Both the position numbers and the translations under genes were made by a program. From Armatimonadota bacterium (GTDB taxonomy: Bacteria; Armatimonadota; Fimbriimonadia; Fimbriimonadales; Fimbriimonadaceae): a stretch of DNA of 34,076 nt. The DNA is taken from positions 1 through 34,076 of the forward strand of contig JAFDWT010000040.1 of assembly GCA_018268335.1 (NCBI GenBank), in the 5' to 3' direction. The notes below the pieces were generated by a model. That model was given only the letters and a program-made list of their open reading frames with translations. It was not told where the DNA came from and did no database searches. Positions 15,058 through 22,956 of the stretch are shown one piece after another; the stretch's first letter is position 1; each line of letters starts with the position of its first letter.

Positions 15058-15092
15058 TTTCGACAATAGTCTCATTAGATCAAGACAATAAT

Positions 15093-15386
15093 ATGCTTTG
15101 TATGGGCCACGAGTCAGCGGTCTACAAGGCGCTCAGCGATCCGACCAGGCGGTCGGTGCTGAAGCACTTGGGCCAGGGCGAGATGACGGCCGGTGAGCTG
15201 GCGTCGAAGTTCGAACTCACCGCACCGACTGTCTCTCACCACCTGGGTGTCCTCCGGGAAGCCGGCTTGGTGCGCGTCCGCCGCGAAGCTACGACGCTCC
15301 ACTACTCGCTCGACACCACCGTCTTCCAAGACCTGCTCGCTGCGCTTATGGACCTGATGCCCAACAATCCGGGAGAAAAGAGTTGA
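15093..15386 (+). CDS. ArsR-family autorepressor (SdpR-like)
   Basis: This is a 97-residue winged-helix regulator. The core reads YKALSDPTRRSVLKHLGQGE, MTAGELASKFELTAPTVSHH and LGVLREAGLVRVRREATTLH, followed by YSLDTTVFQDLLAALMDL. This is the ArsR subtype found with SdpI-type membrane proteins, in which the repressor controls its own operon. Starts at 15093 and 15102 are both possible; neither has a good ribosome site. The longer frame from 14985 is rejected because it would cover the direct repeats with a non-family N-terminus. The stop overlaps the TTG start of the next gene (TTGA), indicating translational coupling. Confidence 0.88.
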   Translation: MLCMGHESAVYKALSDPTRRSVLKHLGQGEMTAGELASKFELTAPTVSHHLGVLREAGLVRVRREATTLHYSLDTTVFQDLLAALMDLMPNNPGEKS

Positions 15387-16033
15387 TCAAGAACCGCGTC
15401 TTCGTGTGGGGTGGACTTATCATCCTCGCCACTGTCCTCTACACCATCATGGTGTTGCCGTCGCTGCCCAGCCAGATCCCCACCCATTGGGGGATCGACG
15501 GCAAACCAGACCGCTTCAACGACCGGTCGACGGGCGCGTGGTTCTTGCCCGGCATCATGGCTGCTCTCTGGTTGTTCCTCATGGCCGTGCCCGCCATGTC
15601 GACAAAGACGAAATCGATCGCTAACTTCCGCGAAGTGTGGGACCTGACGGTGATCTACATCTTGGCCTTCATGGCCTTGATCCACCCGATCACCCTGTCC
15701 GGCCCGATCAACGGGCTCGACGTGGTCCGCTTTATCATGGCGGCGGTGTGCTTGTTGTTCACCTTGATCGGCAACATGTTGGGCAAAACGACCCCCAACT
15801 ACTTTATGGGCATCCGGACGCCTTGGACCCTAGAAAGCCCAGTCGTCTGGGAGCGCACCCACCGGCTGGCGGCACGGCTGATGGTCGGCGGCGGCGCGAT
15901 CGGCTTCGTCCTCAGTCTGTTCGGCTTCTACTGGCTAGGACTTCCCCTCGTCATCGTCGCCACCCTGTGGCCGGTCGTCTACTCCTACATACTGTACAAG
16001 AAACTGAACATCGGCGACGTCAGCCAGTCTTGA
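15383..16033 (+). CDS. SdpI/DUF1648 family membrane protein
   Basis: This 216-residue polytopic inner-membrane protein has about six hydrophobic segments. The N-terminus carries the DUF1648 motif LPSLPSQIPTHWGIDGKPDR after the first helix. The second half carries the SdpI signature NYFMGIRTPWTLESPVVWERTHR. In Bacillus subtilis SdpI gives immunity to the SdpC killing factor and sequesters SdpR. The domain order here is the same, and it is paired with an SdpR-like repressor. No sdpC-like toxin gene is nearby, so immunity is not assured. The start is TTG at 15383, with GGGAG upstream and a TTGA overlap with the regulator stop. Its 3' end overlaps the convergent next gene by 14 nt. Confidence 0.88.
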   Translation: MIKNRVFVWGGLIILATVLYTIMVLPSLPSQIPTHWGIDGKPDRFNDRSTGAWFLPGIMAALWLFLMAVPAMSTKTKSIANFREVWDLTVIYILAFMALIHPITLSGPINGLDVVRFIMAAVCLLFTLIGNMLGKTTPNYFMGIRTPWTLESPVVWERTHRLAARLMVGGGAIGFVLSLFGFYWLGLPLVIVATLWPVVYSYILYKKLNIGDVSQS

Positions 16034-16832
16034 ACTGCTTGCCGCGCAGGTTCTCGTAAGCCTTCTTCTGCTTCTCGTCCAGAGTGGATTTGACGAGTTG
16101 CAGGAAGTCGGCCTGCAGGTCGCCAATCTGCTTCTGGATTGGCTTGAGTTCGCTTTCGTGGCTCTTCAGAGCGTTGTTCGCTTCAGTCTGGCGAGCCTTG
16201 GCTTCGGCCTCGTCCTTCGGTTTGGTGTTCTTGTACTTTTCGAACAAGGGCTTCAGGGCCGCCTGCTCGATCGCAGCACCTTTCTTGGTCAGCTCTTGAG
16301 CCTTCTTGGAATTCGTGTCCCAGCGGCTGCGCAGGCTTTTTGTCTGAGCGTCTGAGAGTCCGATTACTTTGCCGACTCGCGGATCCAAGAGGGCCAGGTC
16401 TCCGGCACCTTGGATCGTGATCTCGCGAAGCCGGGTCAGCTGCGCCGCACCGAGACCCGAGAGGATCTGAGACTTGAGTTTGTTCTGCAAGGTGCTGAGC
16501 TTATCGGTGGGCGGCTTGGCGTTCGGGTCGGATTCCTTTGCTTTGGCGTAGGCAGCATCAAGCACCTTGAGCTCACTATTGAACTTGTCTGCCTCAGCGT
16601 TCATCGACTTCCGCTGGTCTTCCGTGATGCCCATGTCCTTTTGGACATCCTTGTTCTGCAGGATCCTGAAGTCGGCGATCTCAAAGTCGAACTGCCGGTC
16701 GGCACCAGGGCTGGCTGCCGTCGCGCTGGCCGTGGCGGCAGGCTGGGCGATAGGTGCGGGGGCAGCGGCAGGGATCACCTTTCCAGCGGCAATCTGGGTC
16801 ATGCAGAGGGCGAAGGTGACGGCACTGAACAT
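16020..16832 (-). CDS. Exported helical protein, Spy/CpxP-like, function unknown
   Basis: This 270-residue product has an N-terminal hydrophobic leader (MFSAVTFALCMTQIAAGKVI), then an Ala/Pro-rich linker to about residue 45. The rest is long charged helices. Segments such as MGITEDQRKSMNAEADKF, IGLSDAQTKSLRSRWD and LDEKQKKAYENLRGKQF resemble the L-T-x-x-Q repeats of Spy/CpxP periplasmic chaperones, three copies in all. It is therefore probably a periplasmic helical protein, but I claim no defined role. AGGA lies at good spacing before the ATG, supporting the start. It lies 24 nt after dnaE on the same strand and may share its transcript. The 3' end overlaps the end of sdpI by 14 nt. Confidence 0.75.
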   Translation of the reverse strand: MFSAVTFALCMTQIAAGKVIPAAAPAPIAQPAATASATAASPGADRQFDFEIADFRILQNKDVQKDMGITEDQRKSMNAEADKFNSELKVLDAAYAKAKESDPNAKPPTDKLSTLQNKLKSQILSGLGAAQLTRLREITIQGAGDLALLDPRVGKVIGLSDAQTKSLRSRWDTNSKKAQELTKKGAAIEQAALKPLFEKYKNTKPKDEAEAKARQTEANNALKSHESELKPIQKQIGDLQADFLQLVKSTLDEKQKKAYENLRGKQFKTG

Positions 16833-16856
16833 GTTTTTTCCTAATGACTAGACATC

Positions 16857-19800
16857 TTAACGCGATGCGGGCGTCTCCTGCTTCCCTTCTTGGTCCGATT
16901 CTAGGCCCGACGGCCGTCGATGGACCACATCGACCTCGCACCGCTCCACCGAGAGACGAAGCTGCCTCAATACATTGTCGGTCGCTGCCACACGGTGGAT
17001 CAGCACGATAGGCTGCGCTTTGCGCGCCTCGGGGAACTGGACGACGACCTCGTATTCGCCTGGATTGGCTTCAACGACTTCCCTGAGAGCCCCCAATTGG
17101 GTTTTGGTCGCCCGGAAGACTTTGAGCAGAATGCTCCCGGCCACAGACTCGTCCAACGAGTCAATATCCACCGGAGCGGCGATCTCTTTGACTTCAAAGA
17201 CCTGAAGCTCGGCACGCTTCTCGGTCATTCCAGGCCGTTCGTCAAATTTGAGCCGGCCGCGCAACGCAACAACCTGGTCCTTGACCAGCAAAGCGTCGTA
17301 CTTCGTGACCGCCTCGCCATAAAGGAAGCACGGCATCTGGCCAGTGAAGTCCTCAATGGTCATGCGGCACATACGCGCGCCTGTCCGTTGGCTGGTCGTC
17401 TTGGCACAACTGGCCAACACACCGGCGATCGTCGCTTGCAATGACTCCTCAGTCTCCTGCAATTGGGCTGCCGTATGGGTGGCTTCCGAGGCCAAAGTCC
17501 GCTCATAGCCGCGCAAAGGGTGGTCGGAGACGTAGATGCCCATCGTCTCCTTTTCCATCTTGAGCAATTCGCTGCGGGTCGGGTTGGGGACTTCTGTCGG
17601 CAGGTTGGGATAACTCGCCTCAGGCACCTCGTCCGAACCGGCGAACAAGCTGGCCGTCGGCGAATTCTTGCGTTTGACCGCCTCGTCGGCAAAGACGAGG
17701 GCACCCTCCATGACGTGCATCATCGACATGCGGTTCTTGTGCAGGCCGCTCAGCGCGCCCGAACGGATCAGCGCGTCCAGGGCGACTTTGTTCAAGCCGT
17801 GTGGCCGCAGCCGCTCGCAGAACTCATAAAGGTGCGTGAACGGTGCTTCCGTTCGCTCGGCGATGATCATTTCGACCAATCCGTCGCCGACGCCTTTTAT
17901 CGCTCCCAGGCCAAACCGGACCGCCTGCTTCTTCCCCGCCTTCTCGATGACGAAGTCCTTGTGGGACAAGTTGACGTCGGGCGGGAGGACAGGTATTCCC
18001 TGCCGCCGGCACTCCTCGATGAACGTGGTGATGCGCTCTTCTTTCGTCCGATAGGCGGCCAGCAGGGCAGCCATGTATTCGACCGGATACTTCGCCTTCA
18101 GATAAGCGGTCTGGTACGCCAAGATCGCGTAACAGACGGCGTGCGCCTTGTTGAATGCATAGCCAGCGAAAGGCAGGAGCAACTCCCAGACCTTGCCAGC
18201 GACTTCCTCGGTGACACCGTTCTGCAGGCAGCCGTCGACAAACTCGCCCTGCATGGACTCCATGATCGCGAGGTCTTTCTTCCCCATCGCGCGGCGCAGG
18301 ATGTCGGCTTTGCCGAGCGAGAACCCGGCCAGAGCTTGCACCAGCTTCAAGACTTGGTCCTGATAAACGATGATCCCGAACGTCTCGTCCAAGATCGGCC
18401 GCATTTTCTCGTCCAGAATCTGCGGCTTGGTGCGGCCAAATTTGTTGTTGATGAACGACGGGATCATCTCCATCGGCCCCGGCCGATAGAGCGCGACCAT
18501 GGCCGCGAGCTCCCGCACGTTCTGCGGCTTTAGCTCAATGATGTTCCGTCGCATCCCACCGCTTTCAAGCTGGAAAACGCCGACCGTGTCGCCCCGCCCG
18601 AGCATGTCGTAGGTTGCCTGGTCGTCAAACGGGATCGCCTGGTGCCCACCGCGCAGGACCGGATGTTCGGCCAACAACTTGTCGTCGGGCACGTCGGCGT
18701 GGGTGGCACGGATGTTCTCGATCGTCCGGGCCAGTACCGTCAGGTTCGAGAGGCCCAGAAAGTCCATCTTCAGGAGCCCGATCTTCTCAAGGATCCCCAT
18801 GTCGTAGGCGGTGACCGCTTGTCCCTCGTTTGAACGGTACAAGGGGATGTAGTTGTCCAGCGGCTCTTGGCTGATGACGACGCCTGCCGCGTGGACACCG
18901 GCATGCCGAGCCAGGCCCTCGATCCGCTTGGCCGTGTCTACGAGCGGCTGGTACCGGGAGTCGGATTCGACGACGCCCCGGAATTCGGGGATCTCCTTCT
19001 CGGCCCTGGCGATGCTCCAGCCGGGGCCAGTCGGAATTGTCTTGGCGATCTTGTCGGCCTCGGCGGGGAGGAATCCCATGACCCGCGCAGCGTCACGGAG
19101 GCTGGCCTTGGCGCCCAGTGTTCCAAACGTGACGATTTGCGCCACCCGGTCTTGGCCGTACCGGTCGCTGACCCAGCGTATAACCTCGTCCCGACGTGCG
19201 TCTTCGAAATCCATGTCGATATCAGGCATCGACACCCGCTCGGGGTTGAGAAAGCGTTCGAAGGTCAGGTCGTACTCGACAGGGTTGACGTCGGTGATGC
19301 CAAGCGCGTAGCTGACCAGCGAACCTGCCGCCGAGCCTCGCACGCCGAACATGATGCCCTGGTCGCGGGTGAACTGGGCGAACTCACGGACAAGCAAGAA
19401 GTACGACTCGTAGCCGGTCTTGCCAATGACCTCCAGCTCATAGTTCAGCCGTTGCCAAGACTCGTCAGTGGCGCCAGGGCACCGCTCGATCAAGCCCTTT
19501 TCGGCCAACTTTGTCAGATAGCTGGAAGGGTCATGGCCTTCTTCGAGGACCGGAGTCGGCATCAAGGCGCGGGCCGAACCGAGCTCCACGTCGCACATGT
19601 CGGCGAACATCAGCGAGTTTTCGATCGCTTCCGGATGGTCCGGAAACAGAGCGGCCATCTCGTCGACCGTCTTCATGTAAAAGTCGGGGCCGCTGAAGCG
19701 GAGCCGCTTGGGGTCGTCTTTCAAGTCGCCGGTGCCGATGCACAGCAATACGTCGTGCGGCTCGGCGTCGCCTTTGCAGAGGTAGTGCGCGTCATTGGTC

Positions 19801-20411
19801 GCCACCAGCGGCAAATGCAGTTCCTTGGCGATCTTGACTAGACCCTCGTTGCACAGCAGCTGCTCGGGGATGCCGTGGTTCTGCAGTTCGACAAAGTACG
19901 ACCCCTCGTCGAAAATCTCCTTGTACATCGCCGCCGTCCGGAGCGCCTTGTCGTAGTCGCCGGCGGCCAGATATCGGTTGACCTCGCTCCCCAGACAGGT
20001 CGTCGACGAGATGATCCCCTTGGCGTGGGCGGCCAACACCTCATGGTCGATGCGCGGCTTGTAATAGAACCCTTGCAGAGCCGCTATCGAGTGCAGTTTG
20101 CACAGGTTTTTATAGCCTTCGTTGTTCTTTGCCAGGAGCAAAAGGTGGTAAGTCTGGTTCTCTTCCCTGCCCTGTTTGTTGTGTAGACCGTTGGGGGCCA
20201 CATAGGCCTCCATGCCGATCAAAGGTTTCACCCCTTTCTTCTTGCACTCAAAGTAGAACTCCATGCAGCCAAACATAACGCCATGGTCGGTGATGGCGAC
20301 CGCCGGCATGTCGAGCTCCTTGGCCCGCGCGACCATGTCCGGAATCCGGTTTGCTCCGTCGAGCAAGCTGTATTCGGTGTGGTTGTGCAGGTGGACGAAC
20401 GGGCGGGACAT
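16857..20411 (-). CDS. dnaE: DNA polymerase III, alpha subunit
   Basis: This is the replicative DNA polymerase catalytic subunit, 1184 residues, a normal length for DnaE. The N-terminal PHP domain begins FVHLHNHTEYSLLDGANRI and includes VAITDHGVMFG and LVATNDAHYL. The catalytic aspartates are in MPDIDMDFEDARRDEV (D399 and D401). FGVRGSAAGSLVSYALGITD precedes them, and FQLESGGMRRNIIELKP and MALYRPGPMEMIPSFINNKFG-like fingers follow. FNKAHAVCYAILAYQTAYLK and the helix-hairpin-helix region (FGLGAIKGVGDGLVEMII) come next. The OB domain reads VAGVLASCAKTTSQRTGARM. Everything is intact with no frameshift. The ribosome site is weak; AAAGGAG lies about 20 nt upstream. Confidence 0.98.
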   Translation of the reverse strand: MSRPFVHLHNHTEYSLLDGANRIPDMVARAKELDMPAVAITDHGVMFGCMEFYFECKKKGVKPLIGMEAYVAPNGLHNKQGREENQTYHLLLLAKNNEGYKNLCKLHSIAALQGFYYKPRIDHEVLAAHAKGIISSTTCLGSEVNRYLAAGDYDKALRTAAMYKEIFDEGSYFVELQNHGIPEQLLCNEGLVKIAKELHLPLVATNDAHYLCKGDAEPHDVLLCIGTGDLKDDPKRLRFSGPDFYMKTVDEMAALFPDHPEAIENSLMFADMCDVELGSARALMPTPVLEEGHDPSSYLTKLAEKGLIERCPGATDESWQRLNYELEVIGKTGYESYFLLVREFAQFTRDQGIMFGVRGSAAGSLVSYALGITDVNPVEYDLTFERFLNPERVSMPDIDMDFEDARRDEVIRWVSDRYGQDRVAQIVTFGTLGAKASLRDAARVMGFLPAEADKIAKTIPTGPGWSIARAEKEIPEFRGVVESDSRYQPLVDTAKRIEGLARHAGVHAAGVVISQEPLDNYIPLYRSNEGQAVTAYDMGILEKIGLLKMDFLGLSNLTVLARTIENIRATHADVPDDKLLAEHPVLRGGHQAIPFDDQATYDMLGRGDTVGVFQLESGGMRRNIIELKPQNVRELAAMVALYRPGPMEMIPSFINNKFGRTKPQILDEKMRPILDETFGIIVYQDQVLKLVQALAGFSLGKADILRRAMGKKDLAIMESMQGEFVDGCLQNGVTEEVAGKVWELLLPFAGYAFNKAHAVCYAILAYQTAYLKAKYPVEYMAALLAAYRTKEERITTFIEECRRQGIPVLPPDVNLSHKDFVIEKAGKKQAVRFGLGAIKGVGDGLVEMIIAERTEAPFTHLYEFCERLRPHGLNKVALDALIRSGALSGLHKNRMSMMHVMEGALVFADEAVKRKNSPTASLFAGSDEVPEASYPNLPTEVPNPTRSELLKMEKETMGIYVSDHPLRGYERTLASEATHTAAQLQETEESLQATIAGVLASCAKTTSQRTGARMCRMTIEDFTGQMPCFLYGEAVTKYDALLVKDQVVALRGRLKFDERPGMTEKRAELQVFEVKEIAAPVDIDSLDESVAGSILLKVFRATKTQLGALREVVEANPGEYEVVVQFPEARKAQPIVLIHRVAATDNVLRQLRLSVERCEVDVVHRRPSGLESDQEGKQETPASR

Positions 20412-20483
20412 GGCTCAGAGGGCTCTGGGGCTCCTTTCCAGACGGACGGGCGCGCCGCTCTGTGCCAAAAAAGTCGGGGTCAA

Positions 20484-20515
20484 CAAAGAAAAAATCCGGC
20501 GAGAGACCCCGCCGG
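20484..20515 (-). terminator. Rho-independent terminator downstream of the glycogen debranching gene
   Basis: Read on the minus strand, CCGGCG (20515-20510) pairs with CGCCGG (20501-20496), and ATTTTTTCTTT follows. It is the only minus-strand hairpin in the window with a full U-tract. It lies about 130 nt beyond the debranching-enzyme stop and before dnaE. Confidence 0.85.
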
Positions 20516-20550
20516 TGTGGAGTGTTGAACTGTGCTTGTCGTTACCGCCA

Positions 20551-20646
20551 TCAGCCCTCGTAAATCGGAGCCGCTTCACGGTACAGCCAACCACCACTAC
20601 GCGAGACATAGGGGACGAAGTTCCAGAATTTCGAATCTTCATTTTC
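20551..20646 (-). other. Protein-like +1-frame extension after the debranching enzyme stop
   Basis: The debranching gene ends GAA CTT TGA. A +1 slip at CTT-T would add 31 residues, including SKFWNFVPYVSRSGGWLYRE, before a TGA at 20551. CTT TGA is the slippery sequence of the prfB frameshift, but the SD-like stimulator of prfB is absent. The segment has no start codon of its own. It may be a frameshifted old C-terminus, a recoding product or chance. Confidence 0.25.
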
Positions 20647-22528
20647 AAAGTTCGTCTTGCGCAATGGCGCGCAGCAATTCGCCCGTGCTCCAGGCCTGCC
20701 AAGGACAGCCACCTGGCCGGTGTGGCGCGTCGCCGTCGTAGACCTCCGCGATCCCACCGAGCCCGTATTCTTTCAGCATCGGTTCGACCCGAGCCAAGGC
20801 TTGTCGCGCGTGCTCCTTGTCACCGGTCCACTTGACCGTCGCGGTAGCGTAACTGCCCAGTAACCAGGGCCAAGCTGTTCCCTGGTGGTAGGCGGCGTCG
20901 CGCTGGGCCATTGGGCCCTCGAACCTTCCTTGGTAGCCGGCCTCGTCGGGGGCCAGCGTGCGCAGGCCTACCGGCACCAGCAGCTTCTCCCGGCATTTGG
21001 CTAGTGCCCGCTTGGCGTGCTCAGGGTCGCAAGCAGTGAACTCGAGCGCCAGGGCCAATACTTGGTTGGGTCGCAGGCTGGCGTCAGCCGGGTCGACGGT
21101 GTCCAGATAGTGCCCCCTTCCCTCGTGCCAGAACTTGGCCTCGAAGTTCGCCTCGGCCGACTGGGCTGCCTCCACAAACGCGGAACCGTCCTGAGCCAGC
21201 CTCTCGGCGACCCACTGGCTAGCCCGCAAGAAGTTGATCCAAAGCCCGTTGATCTCCACCGGTTTCCCGTGGCGCGGTGTCACGACCCAGTCCTTGACTT
21301 TGGCGTCCATCCAGGTCAGCTGGACGCCCGGCTCGCCTTGTGTCACCAGGCCGTCCGCAGGATCGACGGCGATGCCGTACCTCGTCCCCGCCAGATGCCA
21401 TTTCAGAATATCCCTTAGCCAGCCCAGGGACAGGCCGGCAAACGCCTCGTCCCAATCAGCCTTAAGGGTCAAATAGATCGCGTTGGCGAACCACAATGTG
21501 GCGTCCACTGTGTTGTATTCCGGCGTCTCGCCCTGCTCGACGAATCGGTTGGGTATCAAGCCCTGCCTCATCTGGCTGGCGTAGCTCGCCAGGATGTCCC
21601 GGGCCATGGCGTAGCGGCCCGTAGCCAGACAGATTCCTGGCAATGCGATCATGGTGTCCCGCCCCCAGTCCGTGAACCACGGATAGCCAGCGATGATGCT
21701 GGAGCGTTGTTCTGTTTTCACCAGGAACAGGCCTGCAGACTGCTCCAATTTGTCCCGCAGTGAATCCGATTTCGATTCCGGCGCAGCGTCCTCCGGAGCC
21801 ACCCCTTCCTGGGTCGCGGCGACCAGGCTCACCTTTTCTCCCGCCGCCAAAACATAGCGCAGCTCGCAAGGGCAAAACAGGTCGTCGATACCGTCCAGAC
21901 CCCTCTCGTGCTCGCGGATGTGCTCAAACCGGTAGTACCAACCGGTCGCCGGGGTCCTCTCCGCGCCAGGGTGCTCCAGGCTCAAGACGACGCCCTGGTG
22001 CGAGAGCAGAGTCCGGTCGTCTGGAAACACCAGGAACTCAGGATAGAAGTCCGCGACCCGAAAGTTGTCGTGATAGAACTTGTGGCAGACCAATGGCCGC
22101 AAGGTCAATTGGACAGGATCTGCGCCCAAGTTCTCATAGGTGATCGTGCACGCTTCGGCGTCGCGATGCGTGGTAAGCGTCTTGCGGATGCCTTGTCCCT
22201 CAATGTCCCACTCCCAAACCACCGAGTCGCCGACCGAGAACTGGGTCAACCGTTGGTAGCCCAGAGGATGGACCGCACCGACGTACTGGTTGGTCGAAAT
22301 GCCGACCGACTCCCCCTTGTGTGTGACGTAAGCCTCAATGTTCACGAGGAGCACCATGCGCTGGGCCGGAGGAGCCACGGCCGCCACCAAATGGCCGTGG
22401 TACCGGCGCGTTGCCGCACCAGAAACGGTGCCCATGGCATACCCGCCGCGCCCGTTGGGGAGCATCCACTCAAGCGCCGACGACCGCGAAAAATCGCGGC
22501 AGACGTCGGCCGGAACGGTGTACGCCAT
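20645..22528 (-). CDS. Glycogen debranching enzyme (amylo-alpha-1,6-glucosidase, GDE_C/GH133 type)
   Basis: This enzyme hydrolyses alpha-1,6 branch residues of glycogen or related alpha-glucans. The product has about 627 residues, the usual size of the prokaryotic debranching type. The N-terminal beta-domain contains EWMLPNGRGGYAMGTVSGA and RRYHGHLVAAV. The catalytic (alpha/alpha)6 barrel starts at about 280 with AGYPWFTDWGRDTMIALPGI. FVEQGETPEYNTVDATLWFA and QLTWMDAKVKDWVVTPRHGK carry the conserved acidic residues. The end, GGCPWQAWSTGELLRAI, is typical. The TTG at 22537 has GAGGTG upstream; the ATG at 22528 has TATGCT 8 nt upstream. I chose the ATG. Confidence 0.93.
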   Translation of the reverse strand: MAYTVPADVCRDFSRSSALEWMLPNGRGGYAMGTVSGAATRRYHGHLVAAVAPPAQRMVLLVNIEAYVTHKGESVGISTNQYVGAVHPLGYQRLTQFSVGDSVVWEWDIEGQGIRKTLTTHRDAEACTITYENLGADPVQLTLRPLVCHKFYHDNFRVADFYPEFLVFPDDRTLLSHQGVVLSLEHPGAERTPATGWYYRFEHIREHERGLDGIDDLFCPCELRYVLAAGEKVSLVAATQEGVAPEDAAPESKSDSLRDKLEQSAGLFLVKTEQRSSIIAGYPWFTDWGRDTMIALPGICLATGRYAMARDILASYASQMRQGLIPNRFVEQGETPEYNTVDATLWFANAIYLTLKADWDEAFAGLSLGWLRDILKWHLAGTRYGIAVDPADGLVTQGEPGVQLTWMDAKVKDWVVTPRHGKPVEINGLWINFLRASQWVAERLAQDGSAFVEAAQSAEANFEAKFWHEGRGHYLDTVDPADASLRPNQVLALALEFTACDPEHAKRALAKCREKLLVPVGLRTLAPDEAGYQGRFEGPMAQRDAAYHQGTAWPWLLGSYATATVKWTGDKEHARQALARVEPMLKEYGLGGIAEVYDGDAPHRPGGCPWQAWSTGELLRAIAQDEL

Positions 22529-22536
22529 ACGGGCCA

Positions 22537-22542
22537 AGCATA
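22537..22542 (-). promoter_or_regulatory. -10 box (TATGCT) 8 nt before the debranching enzyme ATG
   Basis: The minus strand reads TATGCT, 8 nt, ATG (22528), a TAnnnT box at the distance seen for other genes here. The overlap with a GAGGTG and an alternative TTG start keeps this uncertain. Confidence 0.35.
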
Positions 22543-22563
22543 CACCTCGCGCCCGCCTTGTGA

Positions 22564-22650
22564 CGGGGAAAAGGACGTTCCCCTATCCTTACTTGCTCAA
22601 CACCTTCTTCCAGGCGGAAGAACCACAGTACGGCTAGGGCGAAGTCGCCC
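22564..22650 (+). promoter_or_regulatory. Three small hairpins in the divergent region before the 71-residue gene
   Basis: Three perfect inverted repeats follow one another: GGGGAA/TTCCCC (22564-22582), TTCTTCC/GGAAGAA (22605-22622) and GGGCGA/TCGCCC (22637-22650). They could form a structured 5' leader for the gene at 22681. No known riboswitch class is recognised and no convincing promoter hexamers are seen. Confidence 0.35.
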
Positions 22651-22680
22651 ACTCCGTGTATTGGCAAGCGAGGCAAATCT

Positions 22681-22896
22681 ATGTTGATTTCGGAAGCGAA
22701 GACCCTCATCGGACATATCGTCGACATCACGTTCACCGACCGCAGCGGCAAGGAGTTCGTCAAGACCGCTGAGGTCTTCGACGTCGGCTTTGTCCCCCTG
22801 TACGGGCCGTGCATGATCACGGACGTCGGTGAAGTCCGGCTCGACCGGGTCTACGGGTTCGCCTTCCGCGACGAAGCCAAAGAACGAGCGGCCTAA
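22681..22896 (+). CDS. Small protein of unknown function (71 residues)
   Basis: I do not recognise a family. The acidic 71-residue product starts MLISEAKTLIGHIVDITFTD, then DRSGKEFVKTAEVFDVGFVP. It ends with an ITDVGEVRLDRVYGFAFRDE segment. The alternating hydrophobic pattern suggests a small all-beta fold, perhaps SH3- or Sm-like. No signal peptide or membrane segment is present, so it is probably cytosolic. GAGG lies before the ATG at reasonable spacing. Good codon use and a following hairpin support a real gene. It is divergent from the debranching enzyme and convergent with the OstA/LptD-like gene. Confidence 0.75.
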   Translation: MLISEAKTLIGHIVDITFTDRSGKEFVKTAEVFDVGFVPLYGPCMITDVGEVRLDRVYGFAFRDEAKERAA

Positions 22897-22923
22897 CGCC
22901 GCCGACCGCCCAAAGGACTTGAT

Positions 22924-22956
22924 AGCCGGTTCCGACTACGGAGCCGGCTGTTTCCT
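22924..22956. terminator. Hairpin between convergent genes, candidate terminator
   Basis: AGCCGG (22924-22929) pairs with CCGGCT (22944-22949), with an inner CC/GG pair, and GTTTCCTTG follows on the plus strand. It contains the stop codon of the minus-strand OstA/LptD-like gene in its loop and lies 28 nt after the small plus-strand gene. Confidence 0.55.

Noticed and set aside
16920-19841. Long plus-strand frames opposite dnaE (for example 17463-18533 and 18867-19841)
   Set aside because: All lie inside the intact dnaE gene and show no recognisable domains or plausible starts.
20415-20702. 95-codon minus-strand frame between the debranching enzyme and dnaE
   Set aside because: It reads through the U-tract terminator at 20484-20515 and has an unbiased, non-protein-like composition.
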